NCBI GenBank assembly: GCA_903917735.1
Contig: CAIXBR010000058.1
Location: 1 to 42,625 of the forward strand
Length of the DNA: 42,625 nt
From: an uncultured Elusimicrobia bacterium
GTDB lineage: Bacteria > Elusimicrobiota > Elusimicrobia > Elusimicrobiales > UBA9959
Direction of reading: 5' to 3'
Every line of letters starts with the position of its first letter. The first letter of the stretch is position 1. This document shows, one piece after another, positions 20,317-28,373 of this stretch. The notes below the pieces were generated by a model. That model did not search any database. It saw only the letters and a list, made by a program, of their open reading frames with translations, and was not told the origin of the DNA. The position numbers and the translations under genes are program-made.

Positions 20317-21351
20317 ATGAAAAATCAGGGCGAGCTGGTAAAAATGCAGGTGGTGTTGATGGTGATGGACGGGGAGGTCACGGTGGCCCCGCCGTTCGTG
20401 CAGTTGCTGCCGTACGGCTATCACAAAACCGAGAAAGGGGATTTCCTGGTGGACGAGGAAGCGGTGGTGGACATCCTGGCCTACTACTCAAGCCGGGAAG
20501 TAGATCCTGTGATCGACTACGAGCACCAGACCCTGACCGGGAAGGAAGCCCCGGCCGCCGCCTGGATAAAGGGTATGGAGAGCAGGGGCGCCGCCGGCAT
20601 CTGGAGTCCAGTGCGCTGGTGCCCACGCGCCAAGGGGATGGTGGAGAGCGGGGAGTACCGCTATCTTTCCCCCGTCTTTATGAAGGACCCCGTCACCAAC
20701 CGCGTGAAATACATACTGCACGCCGCACTCACCAACACGCCCTGCATCGACGGAATGACACCCATAGTGAACAAATCGGAAACCGGCGGCAACGCCGAAC
20801 ACAGCAAGGAGGAACTCATAACAATGAAGAACATAGCTGAAGCGCTGGGGCTTGCCGCCACGGCGACGGAAACGGAAGTGATGGGCGCGATAACCGCCCT
20901 GAAGACGGCCGCGGGAAAAGTGACGGTCGCCTGCAAAGGCGTTCTCACCGCCCTGGGGCTGAACGAAGGCGCCAAGGAGCCCGAAGTTGTGGGCACCATC
21001 ATGGCCATGAAGAGCGGCTCCGACCAGACCAGCGGCCTGGCCGCCCAGGTTAAAACCCTGAGCACCAAACTGGCCGAGCGCGAAGCGACCGAGCTGGTGC
21101 AGATGGCCATGACGGCCGGCAAGATCACCCCCGCGCAGAACGACTGGGCAAAGAACTACGCCACCACGGATCCCGAGGGGTTCAAGGTGTTCGTGGCGAA
21201 AGCGGCCACAGTAGTGCAGATGGGCGATAAAGGCAAGCAGCCCGCCGCCCCCGCCGACTCCGCAGCCGCGGACCTGACCCCCGCCGAACTGATGGTCTGC
21301 AAGCAGCTGGGGATCGCCGAAGCGGATTTCAAGAAAACCAAAAAGGCCTAA
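20317..21351 (+). CDS. I: Mu gpI-like prohead protease with scaffold C-terminus
   Basis: 344 residues. The N-terminal half is the Mu I-type protease: FVQLLPYGYHKTEKGDFLVD, PVIDYEHQTLTG near residue 64, and GEYRYLSPVF near 113, the family's conserved YEHQ and Y(R/K)YLSP segments. The C-terminal half is alanine-rich and helical with a coiled coil (SGLAAQVKTLSTKLAEREAT), typical of a scaffold. The protein should cleave the scaffold and itself during capsid maturation. It is the first gene of the rightward late block, with GAGAGGA ahead of ATG 20317. Confidence 0.9.
   Translation: MKNQGELVKMQVVLMVMDGEVTVAPPFVQLLPYGYHKTEKGDFLVDEEAVVDILAYYSSREVDPVIDYEHQTLTGKEAPAAAWIKGMESRGAAGIWSPVRWCPRAKGMVESGEYRYLSPVFMKDPVTNRVKYILHAALTNTPCIDGMTPIVNKSETGGNAEHSKEELITMKNIAEALGLAATATETEVMGAITALKTAAGKVTVACKGVLTALGLNEGAKEPEVVGTIMAMKSGSDQTSGLAAQVKTLSTKLAEREATELVQMAMTAGKITPAQNDWAKNYATTDPEGFKVFVAKAATVVQMGDKGKQPAAPADSAAADLTPAELMVCKQLGIAEADFKKTKKA
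20824..21351 (+). CDS. Z: Nested in-frame scaffold protein (Mu gpZ equivalent)
   Basis: Inside the protease gene, ATG 20824 (MKNIAEALGLAATATETEVM) has a strong AAGGAGG 11 bp upstream. In-frame translation from here gives a 175-residue scaffold without the protease domain. Mu makes its scaffold Z in this way from the I gene. The internal start is visible in sequence; its use is inferred. Confidence 0.7.
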   Translation: MKNIAEALGLAATATETEVMGAITALKTAAGKVTVACKGVLTALGLNEGAKEPEVVGTIMAMKSGSDQTSGLAAQVKTLSTKLAEREATELVQMAMTAGKITPAQNDWAKNYATTDPEGFKVFVAKAATVVQMGDKGKQPAAPADSAAADLTPAELMVCKQLGIAEADFKKTKKA

Positions 21352-21409
21352 GCCTGAACGGTCTCCAGGCCAAGGCCGGGGAGATTTTCGGATACACAGG
21401 GAGGATCAC

Positions 21410-22027
21410 ATGACAGAAAGAAGGACCGACGCCCGCGAGGGCAAGATATTAGTACGCGGCGTGAAAGGCGGAGTGAAGATAGACGCCGGCACCATAGTGG
21501 CGCGCAATGCCGCCGGCTTTGCGCTGCCCGCGGCTGATGCCGCGGGGCTGGTGGTTGAAGGTTGCGCCGAAAAAACGGTGGACAACACCGGCGGCCAGGA
21601 CGGAGACGCCAAGGTTGAGATCAACCAGGGCTTTTTCCTGTACGACGCCGCCGGGCTGACCGATGCCGACAACGGCAAGGACTGCTTCGTCGAAGACGAA
21701 GCGACCGTGAACCTGGTCGGCGGGACCAACAAGGTCTACGCGGGCGTCATAGCGGAAGTGGTTTCCCCCACCGCGGTGTGGGTGAAACAGGGGCTGGGCG
21801 GCAAAAAAGTGCTGACCGCGGCCGAGACGCAGGCGCTGGTGGACGCTATCCCCGCGACCCCCGTGGCCGTAGTAGTGGCTGCCGCGGCTTCTCCCGACGC
21901 TACCGCCGCAGGCGTTGCCTACGACCAGGTCGTTGCCCAGAGCTCGGTAACGCTGCTCAACGAGCTGAAGACGCAGCTCAACGCGGCTCTTGCCGCCCTG
22001 AAGGCCGCCGGCCTGATGGCGAACTAA
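21410..22027 (+). CDS. Putative head decoration protein
   Basis: 205 residues between scaffold and major capsid. The N-terminal two thirds is a beta-rich domain (GVKIDAGTIVARNAAGFALP and QGFFLYDAAGLTDADNGKDC) with the look of phage capsid decoration or stabilisation proteins (DUF2190-like). The last 80 residues form an alanine-rich helical tail (ELKTQLNAALAALKAAGLMA). A GGAGG site precedes ATG 21410. The role is inferred from fold pattern and location. Confidence 0.7.
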   Translation: MTERRTDAREGKILVRGVKGGVKIDAGTIVARNAAGFALPAADAAGLVVEGCAEKTVDNTGGQDGDAKVEINQGFFLYDAAGLTDADNGKDCFVEDEATVNLVGGTNKVYAGVIAEVVSPTAVWVKQGLGGKKVLTAAETQALVDAIPATPVAVVVAAAASPDATAAGVAYDQVVAQSSVTLLNELKTQLNAALAALKAAGLMAN

Positions 22028-22056
22028 GCAGAAAATCCCAGAGGAGGGAATGAGTA

Positions 22057-22944
22057 ATGAAAATAAACAGCATAAACCTGGCCGCGCTGTTCACGGCCGT
22101 CAGTCTGATCTTCCAGAACGCCTTCGCCGCGTACGTGCCCACCTACAAGCAGGTGGCCATGGACGTGGAGTCCACCAGCGAATCGGAAACGTACGCCTGG
22201 CTGGAAGCATGGCCCGAGATGCACGAATGGCTGGGCGAGAGGACCATTAAGGACCTCAGCGCCTGCAAGTACGCCATCCTGAACCGGGACTGGGAGTCCA
22301 CCGTGGGGATCCCGCGCAACTCCATCGAGGACGACAAGATCGGCATCTTCAAGCCCATGTTCGCGGAACAGGGCCGCGTGGTCGCCGCGCATCCGGACAA
22401 ACTGGTCTACGGCCTGCTGGCCGCCGGTTTCGTCCAGAAGTGCTACGACGGCCTGCCGTTCTTCTCCGCTGCCCATAAGGTCGGCAAGAATAACGTCTCC
22501 AACATGGACGTGCCGCAGAGCAACCCCGGCAATCCGTGGTTCCTGCTGGATACCAGCCGCGCTATAAAGCCGCTGATCTACCAGTCCCGCAAGAAGGCGG
22601 AGTTCACGGCGCAGACCAACCCCGACTCGGAGGAAGTGTTCAAGAAGAAGAAATTCCTGTTCGGCGTGGACACGCGCGACAACGTGGGCTTCGGCCTCTG
22701 GCAGATGGCCTTCGGTTCGAAGCAGGCGCTGACAGACGTTAAGTACGCCGCGGCCCGCGCCGCCATCGGCAGCTTCACGAACGAGGAAGGCACGCCCCTG
22801 GGCATGAAAGGGACCCTGCTGGTGGTCGGCCCCTCCAACGAGGCCGCCGGCCGCGTGATCTGCTACTCGGAACACCTGGCCAACGGGGCGAGCAACCCCT
22901 GGAAAGGCACCGCCGAGCTGCTTGTCGTGCCCTGGCTGGCTTAA
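22057..22944 (+). CDS. T: Major capsid protein (Mu gpT family)
   Basis: 295 residues, near Mu gpT (305). Family landmarks are YKQVAMDVESTSESETYAWL at about residue 31, PEMHEWLGERTIKDL at 55-68, KYAILNRDWESTVGIPRNSI at 75-95 and the central LPFFSAAHKVGKNNVSN near 141. The fold is HK97-like; it builds the icosahedral shell. The hydrophobic stretch at residues 8-25 resembles a signal peptide but matches the normal N-terminal helix of the family. GAGGAGGGAATG precedes the start. Confidence 0.93.
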   Translation: MKINSINLAALFTAVSLIFQNAFAAYVPTYKQVAMDVESTSESETYAWLEAWPEMHEWLGERTIKDLSACKYAILNRDWESTVGIPRNSIEDDKIGIFKPMFAEQGRVVAAHPDKLVYGLLAAGFVQKCYDGLPFFSAAHKVGKNNVSNMDVPQSNPGNPWFLLDTSRAIKPLIYQSRKKAEFTAQTNPDSEEVFKKKKFLFGVDTRDNVGFGLWQMAFGSKQALTDVKYAAARAAIGSFTNEEGTPLGMKGTLLVVGPSNEAAGRVICYSEHLANGASNPWKGTAELLVVPWLA

Positions 22945-22956
22945 AGGAACTGAATA

Positions 22957-23391
22957 ATGGCTTACTGCACCGCGGCTGATCTGACCGAGAGAATGTCTAA
23001 TAAAGAGCTCATTCAGCTCACTGACGACGCCGACGCCGGCGTCCCCAACCAGGACATTATCTCTGCGGCCATCGCCGCGGCGCAGGATACCATAGACGGG
23101 TATCTCCGGGGGCGCTACACGGTGCCCCTGGTATCCGTACCCGGCATAGTGAAGAACATGGCGCTGGACCTGACGGCCTACAAGCTGTTCAAGCGCCGCA
23201 ACCAGCTGTCGGTGAACGACGCACGCGAGCTGATGTATAAGCAGGCCGTGAGCCAGCTGAAGGACATCCAGGCGGGCATCATCCAGCTGCAGACCGCGGA
23301 TAAGCAAGCGATGCCCCCGCGGACCCTGATCAAGAGCAACAAGAAACCCAGCGACCGCCTGTTCAACAAGCATCGCCTGGAGGAATTTTAA
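22957..23391 (+). CDS. DUF1320 head-completion protein (Mu gp36)
   Basis: 144 residues. The pattern AYCTAADLTERMSNKELIQL followed by AAIAAAQDTIDGYLRGRYTV and LALDLTAYKLF-type helix is DUF1320, a short neck or head-completion protein that follows the capsid gene in Mu-like phages. It sits at the head-tail interface. Start ATG 22957 with AAGGAA upstream; it ends one codon before the endolysin gene. Confidence 0.9.
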   Translation: MAYCTAADLTERMSNKELIQLTDDADAGVPNQDIISAAIAAAQDTIDGYLRGRYTVPLVSVPGIVKNMALDLTAYKLFKRRNQLSVNDARELMYKQAVSQLKDIQAGIIQLQTADKQAMPPRTLIKSNKKPSDRLFNKHRLEEF

Positions 23392-23835
23392 ATGAAGAAA
23401 GCCATGCTGAGCGAGCATTTCAGTTTTGACGAACTTATAGTGTGCGAAAAGCACCCCGATCTGGCGGACAAGAACCGTCTGGAAGCGGCCACATTCACTC
23501 TTAAACTGAGCGAACTCTGTTCCGGGCTGCTGGAGCCGGTGCGCGCGCAGTTCGGCCCCGTGGTGGTGACAAGCGGCTACCGCTGCCCGGCGCTTAACGC
23601 CGCCGTCGGCGGGGTGGAGACCAGCCAGCACGCCAAAGCCGAGGCGGCGGATTTCATTGTGCCCGGCCGCGAGCTGCAGGACGTGTTCGATTGGATCCGG
23701 ACCTCCACCCTGAATTTTGGCCAGGTGATCCTGGAGCCCGGCTGGATACACATTTCCCTGGGAGAGCCATACCGCCAGCACGACTTATGTCGGCAGGCGT
23801 TGATATTTAACGGGAAATCCTACAGGGTGGCTTAA
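23392..23835 (+). CDS. M15-family peptidase, probable endolysin
   Basis: 147 residues of the peptidase M15A type. GYRCPALNAAVGG leads to SQHAKAEAADF, the S-x-H-x(6)-D zinc motif (H80, D87), and WIHISL supplies the third zinc ligand H120. One glycine usual in the motif (K-G-E) is alanine here. It would cut the peptide cross-links of peptidoglycan. There is no signal peptide, so it would need a holin; none is certain in this phage. Insertion of the lysis enzyme between head and tail genes is seen in other Mu-like phages. Confidence 0.85.
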   Translation: MKKAMLSEHFSFDELIVCEKHPDLADKNRLEAATFTLKLSELCSGLLEPVRAQFGPVVVTSGYRCPALNAAVGGVETSQHAKAEAADFIVPGRELQDVFDWIRTSTLNFGQVILEPGWIHISLGEPYRQHDLCRQALIFNGKSYRVA

Positions 23836-23842
23836 GGAGATC

Positions 23843-24370
23843 ATGCTCGCCGAGATAGAGACCGCCGTAATAGCCAGGCTGCGCGAGAAAGCGCCGCAGA
23901 TCATATCCCTGGAAACGGCCAGGAGCCAGGAAGTGCTTCCTTCAAAGCCGGCATATACGCTGGCTATCACCAAAGGCTCCATCGAGAATATCACCGACGA
24001 GACCCTGAAGCAATACGTGGAGCTGAACATCTGGCTGGCCTTTAAGAATCTTAAAAACGATCAGGCGCGCCGGCAGGGGGCATACCCCATAGTGGAAGCC
24101 ATGGCACAGCTGCTGTATAACCAAAAGCTGGGGCTGGACATCAAGAAGATAAAGTACACCGGATTCACCGACGTGACCGACGAACCAGAGCGCGCGGAGT
24201 CCATGGCGGTATACCAGCTGGACTTCAAGACCTCGTATACGGTGAGCCAGTTGGAAGAGGAAGACGTGGAAGATCTGTTGTCGGTAGGACTTAGTTACCT
24301 GCTGAACGGGAGCGATATCCCCGCCGTGCAGGACGTGGTGACACTGCAAAACCAAACAGGAGGACAGTAA
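23843..24370 (+). CDS. Mu gp37-like protein (DUF1834)
   Basis: 175 residues: MLAEIETAVIARLREK, then YTLAITKGSIENITDETL and the central beta strands (QYVELNIWLAFKNLKNDQAR) of DUF1834. This is a head-tail joining or tail-terminator-type protein found between the DUF1320 gene and the sheath. TAAGGAG precedes ATG 23843. The function is by location; the family call is good. Confidence 0.85.
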   Translation: MLAEIETAVIARLREKAPQIISLETARSQEVLPSKPAYTLAITKGSIENITDETLKQYVELNIWLAFKNLKNDQARRQGAYPIVEAMAQLLYNQKLGLDIKKIKYTGFTDVTDEPERAESMAVYQLDFKTSYTVSQLEEEDVEDLLSVGLSYLLNGSDIPAVQDVVTLQNQTGGQ

Positions 24371-24373
24371 AAA

Positions 24374-25783
24374 ATGATCATAGCATTTGACCAGATATCC
24401 GGCAGCATCCGCAAGCCGGGCAGGTACATAGAGTTCAACACGCGGCTGGCCGCGTCGGGACTGCCCTCCGGGGACAGGAACCTTCTGCTGATAGGGCAGA
24501 AGACGGACGACGGCAGCAAAGCCGTTAAGATACCGGTGCCCGTTTACTCTGAGAGCGATGCCATAGCCTACTTCGGCGCCGGCTCCGTGGCCCACCTGAT
24601 GGTGAAGGCCGCTCTAAAGGCCAACCCCTACGCCAACATCTCCGTGATAGCCCCGGCCGAAGCGGAAGGATCCGCAGCCGCCGCCGGTACCATAACGCTG
24701 ACCGGCCCCGCCACCAGCTCCGGCCTGCTGACGGTGCGGATAGGCAATGTCACCCTGGAACTCGCCATAGCGTCCGCTGACACGGCTGCGGGTATCGCCA
24801 CCGCGCTGAAAGCTCTGCTGGACAACAACCCGGCGCTGCCGGTGAAGGCCACCAAGGCCGACGGCGTGGTCACCCTTACCGCCAAGAACAAGGGCACCTT
24901 GGGCAATACCATAATAGTCTCGGCCGAGGTGGACGCTCCCGGAGTAACCGCCGTGGCCACCGCGCTGGCCGGCGGCCTGGTGGACCCCGACATTACGGAC
25001 GCCCTGGTTGCCGTGCGCGCCATGCGCTACAACCGCATAGTCTCCTCAGTCAACTCCTCCACCGCAGCCGGCAAGCTGAAGGACCATATGGAGCTAGTGA
25101 GCGGCCCGATGGAAGAGCGCCCCGGCATAGGCATAGTGGCGTTCATCGGCGATCTGGATGATGGCCAGACGCTGGCGGCGAATTACACCACCACCGGACG
25201 CATGTTCATAGCGTACAACCGCGGCATTAAAGAGCTCTCCTGGGAGTTCGCGGCCAAAGAAGGCGCTGTGCATATAAGCGAGAGCGATCCCGCGCGGCCC
25301 CTGAACGGCCTGGTGCTGGCCGGCACGGACGCCCCCGAGATATCCGACCGCCTTACGCGCACCGAGCAGGAGGCCTGCCTGGCTTCCGGCCTGACCCCCC
25401 ACGAGGTGGACGCCGCGGGGAACGTAACGATAGTGCGCGCCATCACCACCTACACCAAGAACGCCGCCGGCGTGGCCGACATCGCTCTGCTGGACGTCAC
25501 CACCGTGGACACCCTGGACTGGCTGCGCGACGCCGCTGTCAACAGAATGGCGCTGCGCTTTCCCCGCGCGAAGATGACGGCGAAAGATTCCGTACGCACC
25601 GAGTTGTACTCGATGCTGAAGGACGCCGAGGCGCTGGAGATAATTCAGGACGTGGACGCGCACGCCGACGAGCTTAAGGTGGAACCCAGGGAGGGAACCC
25701 CCGGTCGTCTGGACTGCGTTATCCCCGCCGCCGTGGTGCCCGGCCTGCACGTATTCGCCGCCCGCATAGACCTGATACTTTAA
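24374..25783 (+). CDS. L: Contractile tail sheath (Mu gpL)
   Basis: 469 residues, near Mu L (495). It starts MIIAFDQISGSIRKPGRYIE with the family's G-x-Y-x-EF-(N/D)T-x-(L/A) and continues with NLLLIGQK. The C-terminal part (DWLRDAAVNRMALRFPRAKM and VIPAAVVPGLHVFAARIDLI) is the conserved sheath domain that ends in a beta strand. A variable insert lies at about residues 95-210. The sheath polymer drives injection on contraction. It is followed by a strong hairpin before the tube gene. Confidence 0.92.
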   Translation: MIIAFDQISGSIRKPGRYIEFNTRLAASGLPSGDRNLLLIGQKTDDGSKAVKIPVPVYSESDAIAYFGAGSVAHLMVKAALKANPYANISVIAPAEAEGSAAAAGTITLTGPATSSGLLTVRIGNVTLELAIASADTAAGIATALKALLDNNPALPVKATKADGVVTLTAKNKGTLGNTIIVSAEVDAPGVTAVATALAGGLVDPDITDALVAVRAMRYNRIVSSVNSSTAAGKLKDHMELVSGPMEERPGIGIVAFIGDLDDGQTLAANYTTTGRMFIAYNRGIKELSWEFAAKEGAVHISESDPARPLNGLVLAGTDAPEISDRLTRTEQEACLASGLTPHEVDAAGNVTIVRAITTYTKNAAGVADIALLDVTTVDTLDWLRDAAVNRMALRFPRAKMTAKDSVRTELYSMLKDAEALEIIQDVDAHADELKVEPREGTPGRLDCVIPAAVVPGLHVFAARIDLIL

Positions 25784-25789
25784 TGCGGT

Positions 25790-25824
25790 GCCGGGGCGGC
25801 CAGCGTGCGGCTGGCTGCCCCGGC
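25790..25824 (+). repeat. Strong hairpin between sheath and tube genes
   Basis: GCCGGGGC (25790-25797), a G that can wobble with U, GCCAGC, a 5-nt loop, GCTGGC, then GCCCCGGC (25817-25824): 15 bp in all. No T run follows, so it is not a standard terminator. It may block 3' decay or adjust relative tube expression. Confidence 0.8.
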
Positions 25825-25843
25825 CATAACAAAGGAGAAAATC

Positions 25844-26203
25844 ATGAGAAAATACGCAAGCACGATAGTTCTGGAAGTGAACGGCCAGAAGCTGGAAGAC
25901 TTCAAGAAATTTAAAGAAAAACCCATCAAGCACCGCAAGCAGGTGGACCTGATGGGCACCACCGGCGCCGCCAACGTCACTTCGCGTTTCGGCTTTTCCT
26001 TGGACTACGTCATCCCGGACGCCTCCACCAGGTTCCCCTTCCCGGACGTGGAGAACGGCACCGCCACCATCACCTACGAATCCGGCGCCAAGGTCATTTA
26101 CACCGGCGTCACCATGTTGGAGGAAGGCGAGGCCGACCACGACGGCGAGAACGAGATCACCAAGACCATAGACTTCATGGCCACCGGCCGGAGGGAAGAA
26201 TGA
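25844..26203 (+). CDS. M: Tail tube protein (Mu gpM)
   Basis: 119 residues from ATG 25844 (AAAGGAG upstream). KYASTIVLEVNGQKLEDFKK opens the family, followed by YVIPDASTRFPFPDVENGTA and VIYTGVTMLEEGEADHDGEN, the beta strands of the gpM tube monomer. The tube lies inside the sheath and carries the DNA. It overlaps the chaperone gene by 4 bp. Confidence 0.92.
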   Translation: MRKYASTIVLEVNGQKLEDFKKFKEKPIKHRKQVDLMGTTGAANVTSRFGFSLDYVIPDASTRFPFPDVENGTATITYESGAKVIYTGVTMLEEGEADHDGENEITKTIDFMATGRREE

Positions 26204-26544
26204 AGGGGGTTCTTCCCGTCGGCGTAGAGTTCGCCGGCAAGGTCCACCGCGAGTTCGAACTGCGCCCACAGTTCGTGTCGGACAGTTGCGCGGTCTACGA
26301 GGATAAGGCGAACGCCTCCCGCGCAGAGAAGAACCCCTACTTCGCCGGGGTCTGCATTATAGCCCGCCGCCTGGAAAAGCTGGGCGATATCCCCAGGGCC
26401 AGCATTACCCCCGACCTGCTGCTGACCATGCGCGCCGAGGATATGACGGCGTTGCAGCTGGCAGACAGGGGGGCGCCCCGGCCGGGGCCGGATAGCGCAG
26501 GGGACGCGCCAACTGATCCTGGCGCTGATGAGAATAGGGTTTAG
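26200..26544 (+). CDS. Tail assembly chaperone, short form (Mu gp41-like)
   Basis: 114 residues. VEFAGKVHREFELRPQFVSD opens like Mu gp41 and other GpE-type chaperones, and YFAGVCIIARRLEKLGDIPR matches their conserved helix. The tail after residue 90 (RGAPRPGPDSAGDAPTDPGA) is proline-rich and low-complexity, as expected for the part read only when no frameshift occurs. The chaperone coats the tape measure before the tube polymerises. ATG 26200 overlaps the tube stop. Confidence 0.85.
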   Translation: MKGVLPVGVEFAGKVHREFELRPQFVSDSCAVYEDKANASRAEKNPYFAGVCIIARRLEKLGDIPRASITPDLLLTMRAEDMTALQLADRGAPRPGPDSAGDAPTDPGADENRV

Positions 26545-26647
26545 CTACCCTGAAGCGCGCGGCCTGCAGGACGAAGAGGCCGACTTGTTCCTGGAAGCCT
26601 GGGAAGACCTGACCAGCCCTGACACTGTAACGACAGTACGGAGATAA
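26200..26647 (+). CDS. Tail assembly chaperone, long form by -2 frameshift
   Basis: A second open frame (IAQGTRQLILALMRIGFSYP, then DEEADLFLEAWEDL) continues after the short form and reaches 26647. It is offset so that only a -2 (or +1) shift joins it to the first frame. The run of six G at 26468-26473, read AGG GGG GCG, would allow a -2 slip of GGG onto GGG. Mu itself uses a -2 shift in the same gene pair. The product would have about 149 residues. Confidence 0.75.
26468..26473 (+). other. G6 slippery site for -2 programmed frameshift
   Basis: Six G inside CAGGGGGGCGCC. In the zero frame the codons are AGG, GGG, GCG; a 2-nt backward slip re-pairs GGG and continues into the downstream frame. 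It is followed at once by GC-rich sequence (CCCCGGCCGGGGCCGG) that can form a hairpin. Confidence 0.7.
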
Positions 26648-26657
26648 GCCCTAACCT

Positions 26658-28373
26658 ATGTCCGGCGAAACGATGAAATTGGCAATGACGTTCACCGCGG
26701 TGGACGCGGCATCCGGCTATTTGGCCGGGCTGGAGCGCCGCATCGACTCCCTGGGCGAAGCCGGCAAGAAGCTGCGCACGGAGTACGACCAGATGCGCGG
26801 CAACTTCGCCGAGGGGCTGAAGGGCTTCGGCGTGGCGTTCACCACCATGCAGTTCATGAAACCCGGTATCGAGGCCGCGGCCATGCTGGAGTCCTCGGGG
26901 CTAAGCGTTAAGAACTCCCTTACGGCCAGCGGCAAAGCCGTGAATACCATGGCCGCCGAGTTCCGCAGTATGCGGTCCACCGCTCTTTACCTGAGCGCGC
27001 ATTCCCCGTTCGCGGCGCCGGACATCATGCGCGCCGAGAAACTGCTGCTGGACAGCGGCTTTAAACCCGGCGAGATAGCCGGCGGCAATGGCCTGGCGGC
27101 GCAGGTGGCCGGCATGAGCCAGCTGAGCGGCCAGAGCATGGAAGCCGTGCGCGAGATGACCGAGATAGTAAGCCAGCAGTTCGGCGGCGGCGCCGGCGGG
27201 ATAGGCGGCGCGTTTGACTGGATCTCCCAGAGCGGAATGGAGGATAAGCTGCCGGAGCTGGCCACGGGACTGGCCAGCATGGGCACCAGGGCGGCCGCCA
27301 TGAAGATTCCCGTGAAGGACGCCATAACCACCATAAGCATGCTGGAACACGTGGCCAGGCGCTCCGGCGGGGCCATAGGCGCGTTCCTGAAGAGCACCCG
27401 GCCGGATGCCACCAGCAGCCAGGCCGTGCGCATGCGCGACTCGGGGCTGAACTTCTACGACGGCAAGGGCAACTTCATCGGAATGGAAGCCACGCAGAAG
27501 ATGCTGAAGGGCAAGTTCGGCGGTGTGCAGGGCGACCGAATGAAGATGCTGGAGTCCATCTTCGGTGAAGGCGCGATCGCGGCCGAAGGTTTGATCAAAG
27601 CGGATAACCTCACCGAGATCAATAACCAAAACGAGCGCAACCTGAAGCTGCAGGAGAAGGTGAAAAGCCTCAACAACGGCCTGGCCAACTCCTATCAGGA
27701 GATGATCCAGTCCATGCGCAACTCCGGCGGCTCCGTGTTCGCGCCAATAACCGGAATGCTTTCCGCAGCCTCCCGCGGCGGCCGCAACGCTTTCACCTGG
27801 CTCGGCCAGCTGGCGGAGGATCATCCCAAGATGGCTAAAGGCTTGGCTGGCGTCGGAGGTGCTGTGGCCGCCGGCGGCGCGCTGTATGGTCTTTTAAAAA
27901 TGGGGCAGGCACTCGGCGGTTTTTCCTCTATCACTTCGGGGCTGGCCAGCACCGGCGTCGGCATAGCCGCCGGCAAAGCCCTGGAGAAGACCGCCGGCAT
28001 CACCCCGGTCTTTGTTACAAACTGGCCGGGCTCCTCCGGCGGCGCGTTCTCCACCGGAGCTGAAAAGATACTGGGGGGAGCAATTCCCGGAGTCGGTGCA
28101 GCCGCCCTCGCCGCGCCCTCGATAATCCCCACTCTTGCGGCGCTGTCCGCCCCTTTAGCGGCTTATGGCGGCTATAAAACCGGAGAGGCCATCAGCGAAC
28201 ACGTGCGCCGCATCAATTGGGACAAGATGTCTGGAGCCGGAGCCATGCAGTTGCATGATACCGCGCCGAAGATAAACATCAATTTTAACGTGGACCGGGA
28301 CGGCCGCCTGACGGCGACTACCGACAACGGAGATCTGACCGTGAACCGGGGGAATTTCTCTCATGGCCACTAA
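26658..28373 (+). CDS. Tail tape measure protein
   Basis: 571 residues. The N-terminal coiled coil (YLAGLERRIDSLGEAGKKLR) is followed by the TP901-type core (AAMLESSGLSVKNSLTASGK, SAHSPFAAPDIMRAEKLLLD and a glycine-rich FGGGAGGIGGAFDWIS). A hydrophobic alanine/glycine-rich region at about 395-520 can insert into the host membrane. The protein fixes tail length and leaves first at injection. It is on the short side for the family, implying a short tail. The start has only a weak ribosome-binding site; ATG 26673 is an alternative. Confidence 0.9.
   Translation: MSGETMKLAMTFTAVDAASGYLAGLERRIDSLGEAGKKLRTEYDQMRGNFAEGLKGFGVAFTTMQFMKPGIEAAAMLESSGLSVKNSLTASGKAVNTMAAEFRSMRSTALYLSAHSPFAAPDIMRAEKLLLDSGFKPGEIAGGNGLAAQVAGMSQLSGQSMEAVREMTEIVSQQFGGGAGGIGGAFDWISQSGMEDKLPELATGLASMGTRAAAMKIPVKDAITTISMLEHVARRSGGAIGAFLKSTRPDATSSQAVRMRDSGLNFYDGKGNFIGMEATQKMLKGKFGGVQGDRMKMLESIFGEGAIAAEGLIKADNLTEINNQNERNLKLQEKVKSLNNGLANSYQEMIQSMRNSGGSVFAPITGMLSAASRGGRNAFTWLGQLAEDHPKMAKGLAGVGGAVAAGGALYGLLKMGQALGGFSSITSGLASTGVGIAAGKALEKTAGITPVFVTNWPGSSGGAFSTGAEKILGGAIPGVGAAALAAPSIIPTLAALSAPLAAYGGYKTGEAISEHVRRINWDKMSGAGAMQLHDTAPKININFNVDRDGRLTATTDNGDLTVNRGNFSHGH

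Noticed and set aside
22057..22140. Signal-peptide-like N-terminus of the major capsid protein
   Set aside because: The hydrophobic segment aligns with the normal N-terminal helix of gpT proteins, and capsids are assembled in the cytoplasm.
22024..23781. 585-codon open frame on the minus strand across the capsid, DUF1320 and endolysin genes
   Set aside because: It is antisense to three well-supported plus-strand genes, has no start context and is explained by GC-rich codon bias.
25094..26269. 391-codon minus-strand frame over sheath and tube
   Set aside because: It is antisense to sheath and tube genes with clear family matches; the low-complexity composition fits a shadow frame.
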